From Cyanobacteria bacterium UBA11153 (GTDB taxonomy: Bacteria; Cyanobacteriota; Cyanobacteriia; Cyanobacteriales; Coleofasciculaceae), in contig DOIX01000256.1 in the NCBI GenBank assembly GCA_003511885.1, positions 4,217 through 9,811 of the forward strand: 5,595 nucleotides of DNA, written 5' to 3'. The notes below the pieces were generated by a model. That model saw nothing but the letters and a program-made list of their open reading frames with translations, made no database searches and had not been told where the DNA came from. The position numbers and the translations under genes are program-made. Shown here one piece after another: positions 1 to 5,361 of the stretch. Numbering within the stretch: the stretch's first letter is position 1; the number at the start of each line of letters is the position of its first letter.

Positions 1-17
1 AATGGACTTGAGCTATT

Positions 18-41
18 AGCCGTAGAATTAATTCTACGGCT
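18..41. other. Perfect 24-bp palindrome (hairpin of repeat unit 1)
   Basis: The arms AGCCGTAGAATT and AATTCTACGGCT are exact reverse complements with no spacer. In single-stranded form this would be a hairpin of about 10 bp with a tight AATT-type loop. There is no T-run on the 3' side on the minus strand, so it is not a standard intrinsic terminator for the HU transcript. On the plus strand it is followed by GGTTTTCTGG, which is also not a clean U-tract. Confidence 0.85.
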
Positions 42-100
42 GGTTTTCTGGCTTACTTACAATGGTGCAAGTTATGAGTTTTAACTGACTTGAGCTATGA

Positions 101-122
101 GACAGTGGTTTTAACCACTGTC
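101..122 (-). terminator. Hairpin downstream of the HU gene, possible transcript end
   Basis: GACAGTGGTT and AACCACTGTC are exact 10-bp arms separated by TT, 50 bp beyond the HU stop codon in the direction of transcription. It is the first strong hairpin after the gene. It could end or stabilise the HU mRNA, but the bases that follow on the minus strand (TCATAGCTC) are not a U-tract. It is also the core of repeat unit 2, so its main role may be that of a repeat element. Confidence 0.35.
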
Positions 123-151
123 GGAGAATCGCCACTGCTGCAAGTTATCAG

Positions 152-191
152 TTATTTAGGAGGCGCAACCTTTATTTAGGAGGCGCAACCT
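152..191. repeat. Perfect 20-bp tandem duplication over the HU 3' end
   Basis: Two identical copies of TTATTTAGGAGGCGCAACCT lie head to tail at 152-171 and 172-191. The copy at 172-191 encodes the last residues (VAPPK) and the TAA stop of the HU gene. The other copy lies just past the stop and is untranslated. Because 20 is not a multiple of three, the downstream copy would be read in another frame if the stop were bypassed. The perfect identity suggests a recent slippage or recombination event. Confidence 0.95.
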
Positions 192-453
192 TTTCCTTAA
201 ACAACTTCCCAGCAGAAAATGCCGGAACCTTTGTCGCCGGAATTTCCATCTTGTCGCCCGTCTTAGGATTCCGCCCCTCACGAGCCTTACGTTCCCGCGA
301 CTCAAAAGAGCCAAATCCTACCAACGTCACCTTATCACCTTCAGACACCGCTTCCATAATGGCTTCCAACGCCGCACTTAACACCGCATCTGCCTGCTTT
401 TTGGTAACAGCCGCTTTTTCCGCCACTTTATCTACTAATTCGCCCTTGTTCAT
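172..453 (-). CDS. hanA: HU-type histone-like DNA-binding protein
   Basis: This 93-residue protein is a full-length HU. HU forms dimers that bind and bend DNA with little sequence preference and compact the nucleoid. Helices fill residues 1-40. The family signature region is GFGSFESRERKAREG (46-60), followed by RNPKTG (61-66), whose Pro63 is the residue at the tip of the beta-arm that intercalates into DNA. The end, PAFSAGKLFKEKVAPPK, matches the cyanobacterial form as I recall it. The ATG start is supported by AAAGG (464-468) ten bases upstream. An ATG at 458-460 is out of frame. In Anabaena PCC 7120 the orthologue is hanA, reported as needed for heterocyst differentiation. It lies 437 bp past pilQ on the same strand, so it probably has its own promoter, although I cannot point to one with confidence. 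The last codons lie in a 20-bp tandem duplication. Confidence 0.97.
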   Translation of the reverse strand: MNKGELVDKVAEKAAVTKKQADAVLSAALEAIMEAVSEGDKVTLVGFGSFESRERKAREGRNPKTGDKMEIPATKVPAFSAGKLFKEKVAPPK

Positions 454-780
454 TGGACATCTGCCTTTCTAAACTTCTGTAAACGAATGGATCTCTTGGT
501 TTTACTCAATTAGACCCCATATTGCCTATCTTAGTTGCAAGATCAGCAATTTTGTTCCAAATAATGGAGAGTTTCCACTTCAAATTGCTGAAACACACAC
601 AGTATCGAAGTTTCACTGAAATATTCTAGGCTCTGTAAGCCCAATATGGATCGTTGAAACCATTAAATTATGTGGATTTTCGAGAGCTTTGAGTAAAAAT
701 ACTTAATTCAATCGAGCCACATAGGAGAAAATCGTAACAAATGATACAAATTTTCAGGATTCTTGAGGGCAGAGGAGCAG
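454..780. other. AT-rich spacer upstream of the HU gene, no gene seen
   Basis: This stretch must hold the HU promoter if that gene is transcribed separately from the pil operon, but no minus-strand -35/-10 pair stands out. A TAAGAT hexamer at 529-534 on the minus strand is a possible -10 element without a good -35. A GTA-N8-TAC match to the NtcA consensus lies at 734-747, about 280 bp from the HU start, with no convincing -10 at the expected distance. A short symmetric element TTTCACTGAAA lies at 611-621. No open frame has a credible start and codon use, and I see no tRNA or other RNA gene. Confidence 0.6.
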
Positions 781-831
781 GGGGACAAGGAAGACAAGGG
801 GGACAAGGGAGACAAGGAAGACAAGGGGGAC
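781..831. repeat. 9-bp purine-rich tandem repeat (GRRGACAAG)
   Basis: Five full units run without interruption: GGGGACAAG, GAAGACAAG, GGGGACAAG, GGAGACAAG, GAAGACAAG. A partial GGGGACA follows, and a degenerate unit GAGGAGCAG precedes the array at 772-780. The plus strand is almost all purine apart from the C in each unit. The array runs into a T8 tract (833-840). It lies in the presumed 3' untranslated region of pilQ, where the transcript would be pyrimidine-rich. Arrays of this GACAAG type are, from memory, common between genes in Nostoc-like genomes. Confidence 0.9.
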
Positions 832-849
832 ATTTTTTTTGTCTTTCCC
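826..849 (-). terminator. Weak bulged hairpin beyond pilQ
   Basis: On the minus strand GGG, a three-base AAA bulge and GACA (849-840) can pair with TGTC and CCC (832-826) around an A7 loop. This is the only local fold between the two arrays just after pilQ. It has no U-tract; the bases that follow are CCTTGTCTTCC. Termination here is only a possibility. Confidence 0.2.
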
Positions 850-895
850 TAGCCCCAAGCCCCTAGTCCCTAGCCCCTAGCCCCTAGTCCCTAAT
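847..895. repeat. Heptanucleotide tandem array (CCCTAGN), cyanobacterial STRR type
   Basis: Seven contiguous 7-bp units are present: CCCTAGC, CCCAAGC, CCCTAGT, CCCTAGC, CCCTAGC, CCCTAGT, CCCTAAT. Short tandemly repeated repetitive (STRR) heptamers are a known feature of heterocyst-forming cyanobacteria. The last unit overlaps the pilQ reading frame: the pilQ stop TAG (891-893) and part of the preceding Asn codon are made of repeat sequence. Read on the minus strand the array is (NNTNGGG)7, seven GGG tracts with four-base spacers, which fits the usual G-quadruplex pattern. Confidence 0.95.
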
Positions 896-3563
896 TCCGC
901 CCCGGCGCAACTACACCTCGACGCTCCAAAAAGTCTTGTGTCTCCCTTCCCGGCGTGTAATTGTAGCCAAAGGAAGCACGTTCCGAGTCATCAAGTACCT
1001 GTGGTGTTAGCAACACAATCACCTCTTGGCGCTGATTTTGCCGCTCCGTCTTTCTGAATAAAGCACCCAAAATCGGAATATCTCCTAAAATTGGCACTTT
1101 ACTCACTGTAGTTCGATCGGTTTCTTGAATAATACCTGTCAGAATCAAAGTCTGCCCATCTCGCAGGCGAATTTTACCTGTATTCAAATCCCGCACATTT
1201 AACAGCGCAATCCGGTTAGTATCGTCACCAATGGTAATATCTTGCAAAGTACCAATAGAGGTAACGCGAGGATTGACATTCAAGGTAATAAAACCATTAT
1301 CATCAATCCTTTCTACATCAATGTTTAGTAGTAAACCAGCTTCTTTAATTTCTGTGGTTACTGTTACTGTGGTGAGATTATCACTAGTTTCAGTTTCCCT
1401 CTTAATATTACCGACTACTTCTTGGGTTAGATTGACACCAGCGGTTTGTCCTTCCTGAACTAAAAGAGTAGGATCGGTGATAATTTTAGCGTTACCGCTA
1501 GTAATTTGCGCTTGGAGGGAAGCTAAAAATCTTTTAGGGTACTGGAATAGCGATGGCAGAGCAGCGGTTGCTGTGCCGATTGTCCCTGCGGTAGCATTGA
1601 TAGTGCCGTCAGCATTAATAGTAATCAGATTATCAGTTGCTAAAGTTACGTCTGTAATTCCGGCATTAAAGGGGCTACCTGAAACTCCAGCACTTCTAGT
1701 GAAAAAGTTTAATGGACCTCGATCTGCTAGCCGTGTAACGGTACCAGTACGTTGATCGATTAATACAGTGCCTGGATCAGTTCCACTGATAGCAACTGAG
1801 TCGTTGAGATTGAGAAATGAATTCGCTCCACTATAAGGGTTGCCAATGACAGTTGGAGTAACCAGACTGCTCTGTACTTGTAGCGCACTAGGTGGTCTAG
1901 TTCCGCCATAATTGACATTACCATTTCCACCATCCACACTAAAAAAACTATCACCTATACCAAAGGAAAAGCTAGTATTAAAAGCATCTGTTCCCAATAA
2001 ATTAACATCAAGAATCTTGACGTTAATTGCTACTTGCCGCCGCCTTAAATCTAACTGCGTCAGTAACGAAGTTGCCATTTCAATTTGGCGCGGTTCCCCA
2101 ATTAAAGTAATCGCATTTAATCGCTCATCTGTTGATACTGATAATCCCCTCAGTAATAAAGCACCTGTCGAACCCGCAGGCTGATTTACTGTTAAAGGGC
2201 GAAGTTCGGCGGGTTGTCTAGTTTCGCGAATAATTGCGCCAGTTTGTTGGTTAAATTCTCGTTCAATTGGTTCGACAACTTGTTGCACTTCTGCACCTTG
2301 AGTGGCTAAAAATGCGGAAGCATTCGCTACTGTAGTTTGATTTAAACGGAGGGTACGGCTAATAATATTACGTGCTGCTTGGGGTAAACGAGAGCCAACA
2401 AAAATTGTCCTGCCCCGACGGTTTGCTTGTAATCCAGAGAGTTGAAGGACGTAGTTAAATACGTCTTGTACGGGTTCGTTTTCAATATCTAAAGTAATCG
2501 TTGATACGCCTGAAGCCCCTGCACCAGGCGCACCACCTGGTGGTGCTGCTGCGCCACCTGCATCTCCGACAAAGGCTAAGTTAAGTCCAGCGGAACGGGC
2601 TAGGAGCGATAATACTTCTCGTACTGGTGCTTCTCGTAAGGAAAGACGGGGGATAACTGCTGCGGAGCCTAAATCGATTACACTAGCAGCCGCATTGATG
2701 TTGGAAACGGCAATATCTCCAACGGGTGGGGCGACTGCTCTGGGTAAGAGGGGCGGGGCGGGAGCAACAGGTTGTACTGTACCAGATGGGGCGGCGGGAA
2801 CTCCATCTATTGTGATGGTGGGGTTGGGGAAAAGTACTTCTGGTTGAGGTGCTGGTACTTGTGGTGGTGGGGTTGTTGGTGTTGGTGGGGCTTGGGAGGG
2901 TTGAGGTGTTGGTGTTTGGGCAATGATGGTGGGTGAATTATCGAGGATTGGGGTTACAGAATTGGTGGCTGTGGGTAAAACTGTGGGTAAATTTTTGTTT
3001 TCAACTCTGGTTGCAGTATTTGTTGGTGTGGATAAATTTGCTGGAGTTGGGGATAACTCTTGATTAGTGAGGCTGGGTAGAGTTGAGGTTGTTGTTGAGT
3101 TTGATTGAGTTGAATTTGGTGTCACAGGGAGAGGAGTTGCTGCCTCTGTAGCAGCGGCTGGAGTAATTCCGAGGGTAATTGTTTGGGCTTCTTGTTGGAT
3201 AATTTGTCCTGTGGGTACTTTGTCGGCTCCACTTACGGTTACTCTAATACTATTGGTATCTAATTGACTAACTGTTACTCCTGAAATACCGGGTAAGGGA
3301 TTTTCTTGGTGGAAGCTGTTACCTTCTGGCAAGGTTAATTGAGTATTGGCAATATCGGCTATCCAATCATTACCTCGGTTGATGGGGAAAATTTGTGGTT
3401 TTTGGTCGCTAGTTGTAGTTTCTAGGACTAATTCTAGGGTACTGCCTTGAGCCTTAACTTGTACCCCTGTGATTTGGGCTGTAGCTGCCCAGACGGGCTG
3501 CGTGCCTAAGATGGTAGCACTGGTTGCGATCGCAATTCCGCTCAATATCTGTTCCTGATTCAC
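891..3563 (-). CDS. pilQ: Type IV pilus secretin PilQ with N-terminal AMIN domain
   Basis: This 890-residue protein forms the outer-membrane channel through which the type IV pilus extends and retracts. Residues 1-27 look like a signal peptide ending in VWA. An AMIN domain, which binds peptidoglycan in this family, follows at about 30-133. A Pro/Thr/Ser-rich linker fills about 135-290. A secretin N0 (STN) domain lies at about 303-391 and is interrupted by a Gly/Ala/Pro loop (334-353). An N1-type domain at about 397-505 contains STDERLNAITLIGEP. The secretin channel domain covers about 508-855 and carries the family motif VPILGDIPILGALFR (823-837). Between the first channel strands (to about 540) and FQYPKRFLASLQAQITSG (673-690) lies a long Gly/Asn/Thr-rich insert. 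The start is GTG, supported by GAGGAG six bases upstream. pilQ is the last gene of the pilMNOQ operon. Its stop codon falls inside a heptamer array. Confidence 0.97.
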   Translation of the reverse strand: MNQEQILSGIAIATSATILGTQPVWAATAQITGVQVKAQGSTLELVLETTTSDQKPQIFPINRGNDWIADIANTQLTLPEGNSFHQENPLPGISGVTVSQLDTNSIRVTVSGADKVPTGQIIQQEAQTITLGITPAAATEAATPLPVTPNSTQSNSTTTSTLPSLTNQELSPTPANLSTPTNTATRVENKNLPTVLPTATNSVTPILDNSPTIIAQTPTPQPSQAPPTPTTPPPQVPAPQPEVLFPNPTITIDGVPAAPSGTVQPVAPAPPLLPRAVAPPVGDIAVSNINAAASVIDLGSAAVIPRLSLREAPVREVLSLLARSAGLNLAFVGDAGGAAAPPGGAPGAGASGVSTITLDIENEPVQDVFNYVLQLSGLQANRRGRTIFVGSRLPQAARNIISRTLRLNQTTVANASAFLATQGAEVQQVVEPIEREFNQQTGAIIRETRQPAELRPLTVNQPAGSTGALLLRGLSVSTDERLNAITLIGEPRQIEMATSLLTQLDLRRRQVAINVKILDVNLLGTDAFNTSFSFGIGDSFFSVDGGNGNVNYGGTRPPSALQVQSSLVTPTVIGNPYSGANSFLNLNDSVAISGTDPGTVLIDQRTGTVTRLADRGPLNFFTRSAGVSGSPFNAGITDVTLATDNLITINADGTINATAGTIGTATAALPSLFQYPKRFLASLQAQITSGNAKIITDPTLLVQEGQTAGVNLTQEVVGNIKRETETSDNLTTVTVTTEIKEAGLLLNIDVERIDDNGFITLNVNPRVTSIGTLQDITIGDDTNRIALLNVRDLNTGKIRLRDGQTLILTGIIQETDRTTVSKVPILGDIPILGALFRKTERQNQRQEVIVLLTPQVLDDSERASFGYNYTPGRETQDFLERRGVVAPGRN
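3526..3533. other. HIP1 octamer GCGATCGC
   Basis: The highly iterated palindrome of cyanobacteria occurs once that I could find, within the pilQ signal-peptide codons, extended to TTGCGATCGCAA (3524-3535). It is a genome-wide signature and supports cyanobacterial origin; no local role is implied. Confidence 0.9.
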
Positions 3564-3569
3564 GATTTT

Positions 3570-3575
3570 CTCCTC
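3570..3575 (-). promoter_or_regulatory. Ribosome binding site fixing the pilQ GTG start
   Basis: GAGGAG is followed by AAAATC and then GTG (3561-3563). The six-base spacing and strong match to the anti-Shine-Dalgarno sequence decide for this GTG as the start. A signal peptide begins directly after it, which agrees. Confidence 0.85.
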
Positions 3576-3584
3576 ACAGTTACT

Positions 3585-3605
3585 TCAAACCTCAAACCTC
3601 AAACC
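3585..3605. repeat. Three tandem TCAAACC heptamers between pilO and pilQ
   Basis: Three perfect copies of TCAAACC (GGTTTGA on the mRNA strand) are followed by a partial TCA. They fill about a third of the 64-bp pilO-pilQ spacer and end about ten bases upstream of the pilQ ribosome binding site in transcript terms. The unit length of seven matches the STRR class, but the sequence differs from the array beyond pilQ. Confidence 0.9.
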
Positions 3606-3627
3606 TCACAAATTCTTATTCTCTCTC

Positions 3628-4419
3628 CTATTTAGCGGGTGCTGCCTGCTTTGTTTCTTCTGGTGTTACTGGCAAGAGGGCATCCAATTTAAAGCTTGTT
3701 TTCAACTTAGGTTTGCCTCCGGGAATGATTTTATCTTTATCTGATGCTTTGTCTCGATCGTCAATCACTCCAGTTATTACCTTCCCATCCTCTCTAACCC
3801 CAATCACCTGCGGATTTTTCACCTCTGTTTTAAATTCTTTAATTATCAGGAGGGTTTGTAATAATTCAAATTGTCGCAATATTGACAATAATTGATCGAA
3901 ATTACCATCAACTTCTACCTCATAAGTTTTGCGTTTCAGTTTCCCATTAACTTGGGAACCTAAAGAACCATCATTCACCACATCTCCGGCATCTCCTCCC
4001 TGAGCTTGGGCTTTTTCTGATGGTTTAAAGCTGGTTAACTGCCCTTGCCTCGTTTTAATGACGCTGTTGATATCTAGCAATAAGGTGTCAATCTTTTTCT
4101 CAGTCGCGAATAAGCTTAAGACTTTTCTATTTTGGAGTTTCGCCTCTGTTAGTTCTATTTTTTTATCCTCGATTTGTTTTTTGATTTTCTCCGTATCTTG
4201 GAGTTGTTGTTCCTTTTCCTTTATTTCTGCCTGTGAAGCATTATAGGCTTCCCACAATGGTTGGACAAAAGTTACTCCCAGATAAGCGGCTCCGGCAATA
4301 CCTAAAACTGCAATCAGAATTCCTGATATTTGGGGTGTGAAAGTAATCCCAAATGCTGTGGGGTAACTAGGTGCTTCTTCCTGACCTTCCTCTGTAAAAT
4401 CTAGATTATATGATGTCAT
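3628..4419 (-). CDS. pilO: Type IV pilus inner-membrane alignment protein PilO
   Basis: This 263-residue protein pairs with PilN in the inner membrane to form the alignment subcomplex linking the cytoplasmic pilus motor to the secretin. It has a cytoplasmic N-terminus, one membrane segment at about 32-53 (ISGILIAVLGIAGAAYLGVT), a Lys/Glu/Gln-rich coiled coil at about 57-118, and a periplasmic ferredoxin-like domain. That domain holds the PilO-like stretches YEVEVDGNFDQLLSILRQFE (167-186) and LLIIKEFKTE (190-199) and the closing strand LKTSFKLDALLP (239-250). A polar loop at 136-158 is probably disordered. The ATG overlaps the pilN stop in ATGA, with GGAG (4430-4433) ten bases upstream inside pilN, so translation is probably coupled. 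It is longer than the roughly 200-residue PilO of Pseudomonas. It could be confused with a general secretion GspM-type protein, but the context settles it as PilO. Confidence 0.93.
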   Translation of the reverse strand: MTSYNLDFTEEGQEEAPSYPTAFGITFTPQISGILIAVLGIAGAAYLGVTFVQPLWEAYNASQAEIKEKEQQLQDTEKIKKQIEDKKIELTEAKLQNRKVLSLFATEKKIDTLLLDINSVIKTRQGQLTSFKPSEKAQAQGGDAGDVVNDGSLGSQVNGKLKRKTYEVEVDGNFDQLLSILRQFELLQTLLIIKEFKTEVKNPQVIGVREDGKVITGVIDDRDKASDKDKIIPGGKPKLKTSFKLDALLPVTPEETKQAAPAK

Positions 4420-5357
4420 GGCGTGCTAACTCCAGTAGGTGTTTGGCTCTTTGTCTGGGTGGGTGTCTGTGTATTTATTTGGGTGGGTGTCTGTCTATTT
4501 ATCTGAGTATTTGGTTTCGTTATTTTATTTTGCTCAATCTGTTGAATATTCCTAATTCTCGTGACTAATCCTACTGCACCTTTCCGATCCAAATCTCTCA
4601 GGATTTCGGAAGCTGGTACATTGTTCAAATTAGTTTTAATCTTGTAGCTCACTAATTTCGGCAGCTCATATATTACTTTCCCTGCTCCTTTATTTCCCTC
4701 CTCTTTAGGTAGTTCCAATTTTGTGGGATTATCAATTACCTGAGCTGAAACTAATTCAGTGCTTCCCGATTCTAAGAAAGATGATTTTTGCATACTTAAT
4801 ACAAAATAATTCACCTCATCAAAGGAACGAGCCGTTCCCGAAATTTCCAGACTAATTGTTGGGGGAGGCGTGAAAGGGGCGGGAGCATTGGGATTGGGAG
4901 AAGCTGCTGGAGTGGGAGGAGGAGTGGAAGTTGTGCTTACCACCTGATTTTGCTGAACGCTTTGAATCTGGATACCAGCAGGTGTCCTTTCCCTAATATC
5001 TTGCAACATTGCTGACCAAGGCTTAATTTGATTAAATACCGTTGCCAGCGCGTTGGTTTCCTCCTTCACTTTTTTAATGTCTTCATTAATTTTATTAACT
5101 TCACCCTTAAGAGCTTGTGCTGCGGCTAGTTTTTGATCTAACTCGGCTTTTTCCTCTGCTAGCTTGGTATTTTCTCCTTGAAGCCAAAACCAAGCTCCAC
5201 CTACTCCACAGAGGGCAATCAAACCTACCACAACCCCTACAATTAAGGGAGTCATGGAACCAATTTGAACTGGTTTTTTTCTTCCTCCCTCCGGTTTTTG
5301 ATCTGTCTGTAGGTAGTCATCTCTATCTTTTAAGAAATTAACATCTAGGCTATACAT
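4416..5357 (-). CDS. pilN: Type IV pilus inner-membrane alignment protein PilN
   Basis: This 313-residue protein joins cytoplasmic PilM to PilO in the inner membrane. The N-terminal stretch MYSLDVNFLKDR (1-12) corresponds to the conserved short motif that docks in PilM. A single membrane segment spans about 36-59 (TPLIVGVVVGLIALCGVGGA). A coiled coil follows at about 62-108, then a periplasmic ferredoxin-like domain with PWSAMLQDIRERTPAGIQIQ (113-132) and ISLEISGTARSFDEVNYFVL (168-187). A Pro-rich loop at 145-166 interrupts the domain. The C-terminus adds a stretch not found in the roughly 200-residue Pseudomonas protein, ending in three octapeptide repeats (284-307). The ATG start has GGGAGG (5367-5372) nine bases upstream, inside the end of pilM. 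Its TGA overlaps the pilO ATG. Confidence 0.93.
   Translation of the reverse strand: MYSLDVNFLKDRDDYLQTDQKPEGGRKKPVQIGSMTPLIVGVVVGLIALCGVGGAWFWLQGENTKLAEEKAELDQKLAAAQALKGEVNKINEDIKKVKEETNALATVFNQIKPWSAMLQDIRERTPAGIQIQSVQQNQVVSTTSTPPPTPAASPNPNAPAPFTPPPTISLEISGTARSFDEVNYFVLSMQKSSFLESGSTELVSAQVIDNPTKLELPKEEGNKGAGKVIYELPKLVSYKIKTNLNNVPASEILRDLDRKGAVGLVTRIRNIQQIEQNKITKPNTQINRQTPTQINTQTPTQTKSQTPTGVSTP
4430..4433 (-). promoter_or_regulatory. Ribosome binding site of pilO inside pilN
   Basis: GGAG lies ten bases before the pilO ATG, within the last codons of pilN (the GGA GTT of the terminal GVSTP). With the ATGA overlap this suggests termination-reinitiation coupling between pilN and pilO. Confidence 0.6.
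4437..4508. repeat. Three 24-bp repeats encoding octapeptides at the PilN C-terminus
   Basis: PilN residues 284-307 are TQINRQTP, TQINTQTP and TQTKSQTP. In DNA the units are 4485-4508, 4461-4484 and 4437-4460. The first two match at 21 of 24 positions and the third matches the second at 17 of 24. The length is a multiple of three, so the frame is kept. The Thr/Gln/Pro composition suggests a flexible tail. Confidence 0.9.
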
Positions 5358-5361
5358 TTTT

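Larger units (their letters stand above)
5..153. repeat. Two-unit repeat with shared flanks and different hairpin stems
   Basis: Two units lie side by side downstream of the HU gene. Each starts with the identical 12-mer GACTTGAGCTAT (5-16 and 87-98). Each has an inverted repeat in the middle (18-41 and 101-122) and ends with TGCAAGTTATSAGTT (66-80 and 139-153, one mismatch). The stems of the two units are unrelated in sequence. The flanks also carry short complementary ends, ACTTG at 6-10 with CAAGT at 68-72, and ACTTG at 88-92 with CAAGT at 141-145, so each unit could close into a larger stem around its inner hairpin. No protein-coding frame is supported here. This is probably an interspersed cyanobacterial repeat family; I cannot name it. 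Confidence 0.75.

Noticed and set aside
734..747. GTA-N8-TAC match to the NtcA binding consensus
   Set aside because: Only six bases are defined, so about one match is expected by chance in a window this size. It is about 280 bp from the HU start and has no suitable -10 element on either strand.
741..866. Plus-strand frame of 41 codons with AGGAG 13 bases upstream
   Set aside because: Most of it runs through the 9-bp purine array and into the heptamer array, giving a Gly/Gln/Arg low-complexity product. The ribosome binding site spacing is too long and no family is recognisable.
781..895. CRISPR array
   Set aside because: Unit lengths of nine and seven bases in direct tandem without spacers do not fit a CRISPR array.
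1477..2184. Open frames on the opposite strand of pilQ
   Set aside because: They are shadows of the pilQ frame, with no ribosome binding site and no recognisable domain, while pilQ is clearly coding here.
2530..2546. Near-palindrome GCACCACC-T-GGTGGTGC inside pilQ
   Set aside because: It lies in the Gly/Ala/Pro codons of the N0 loop, where GGT, GCA and CCA codons easily create complementary runs. It is explained by the coding of low-complexity residues.
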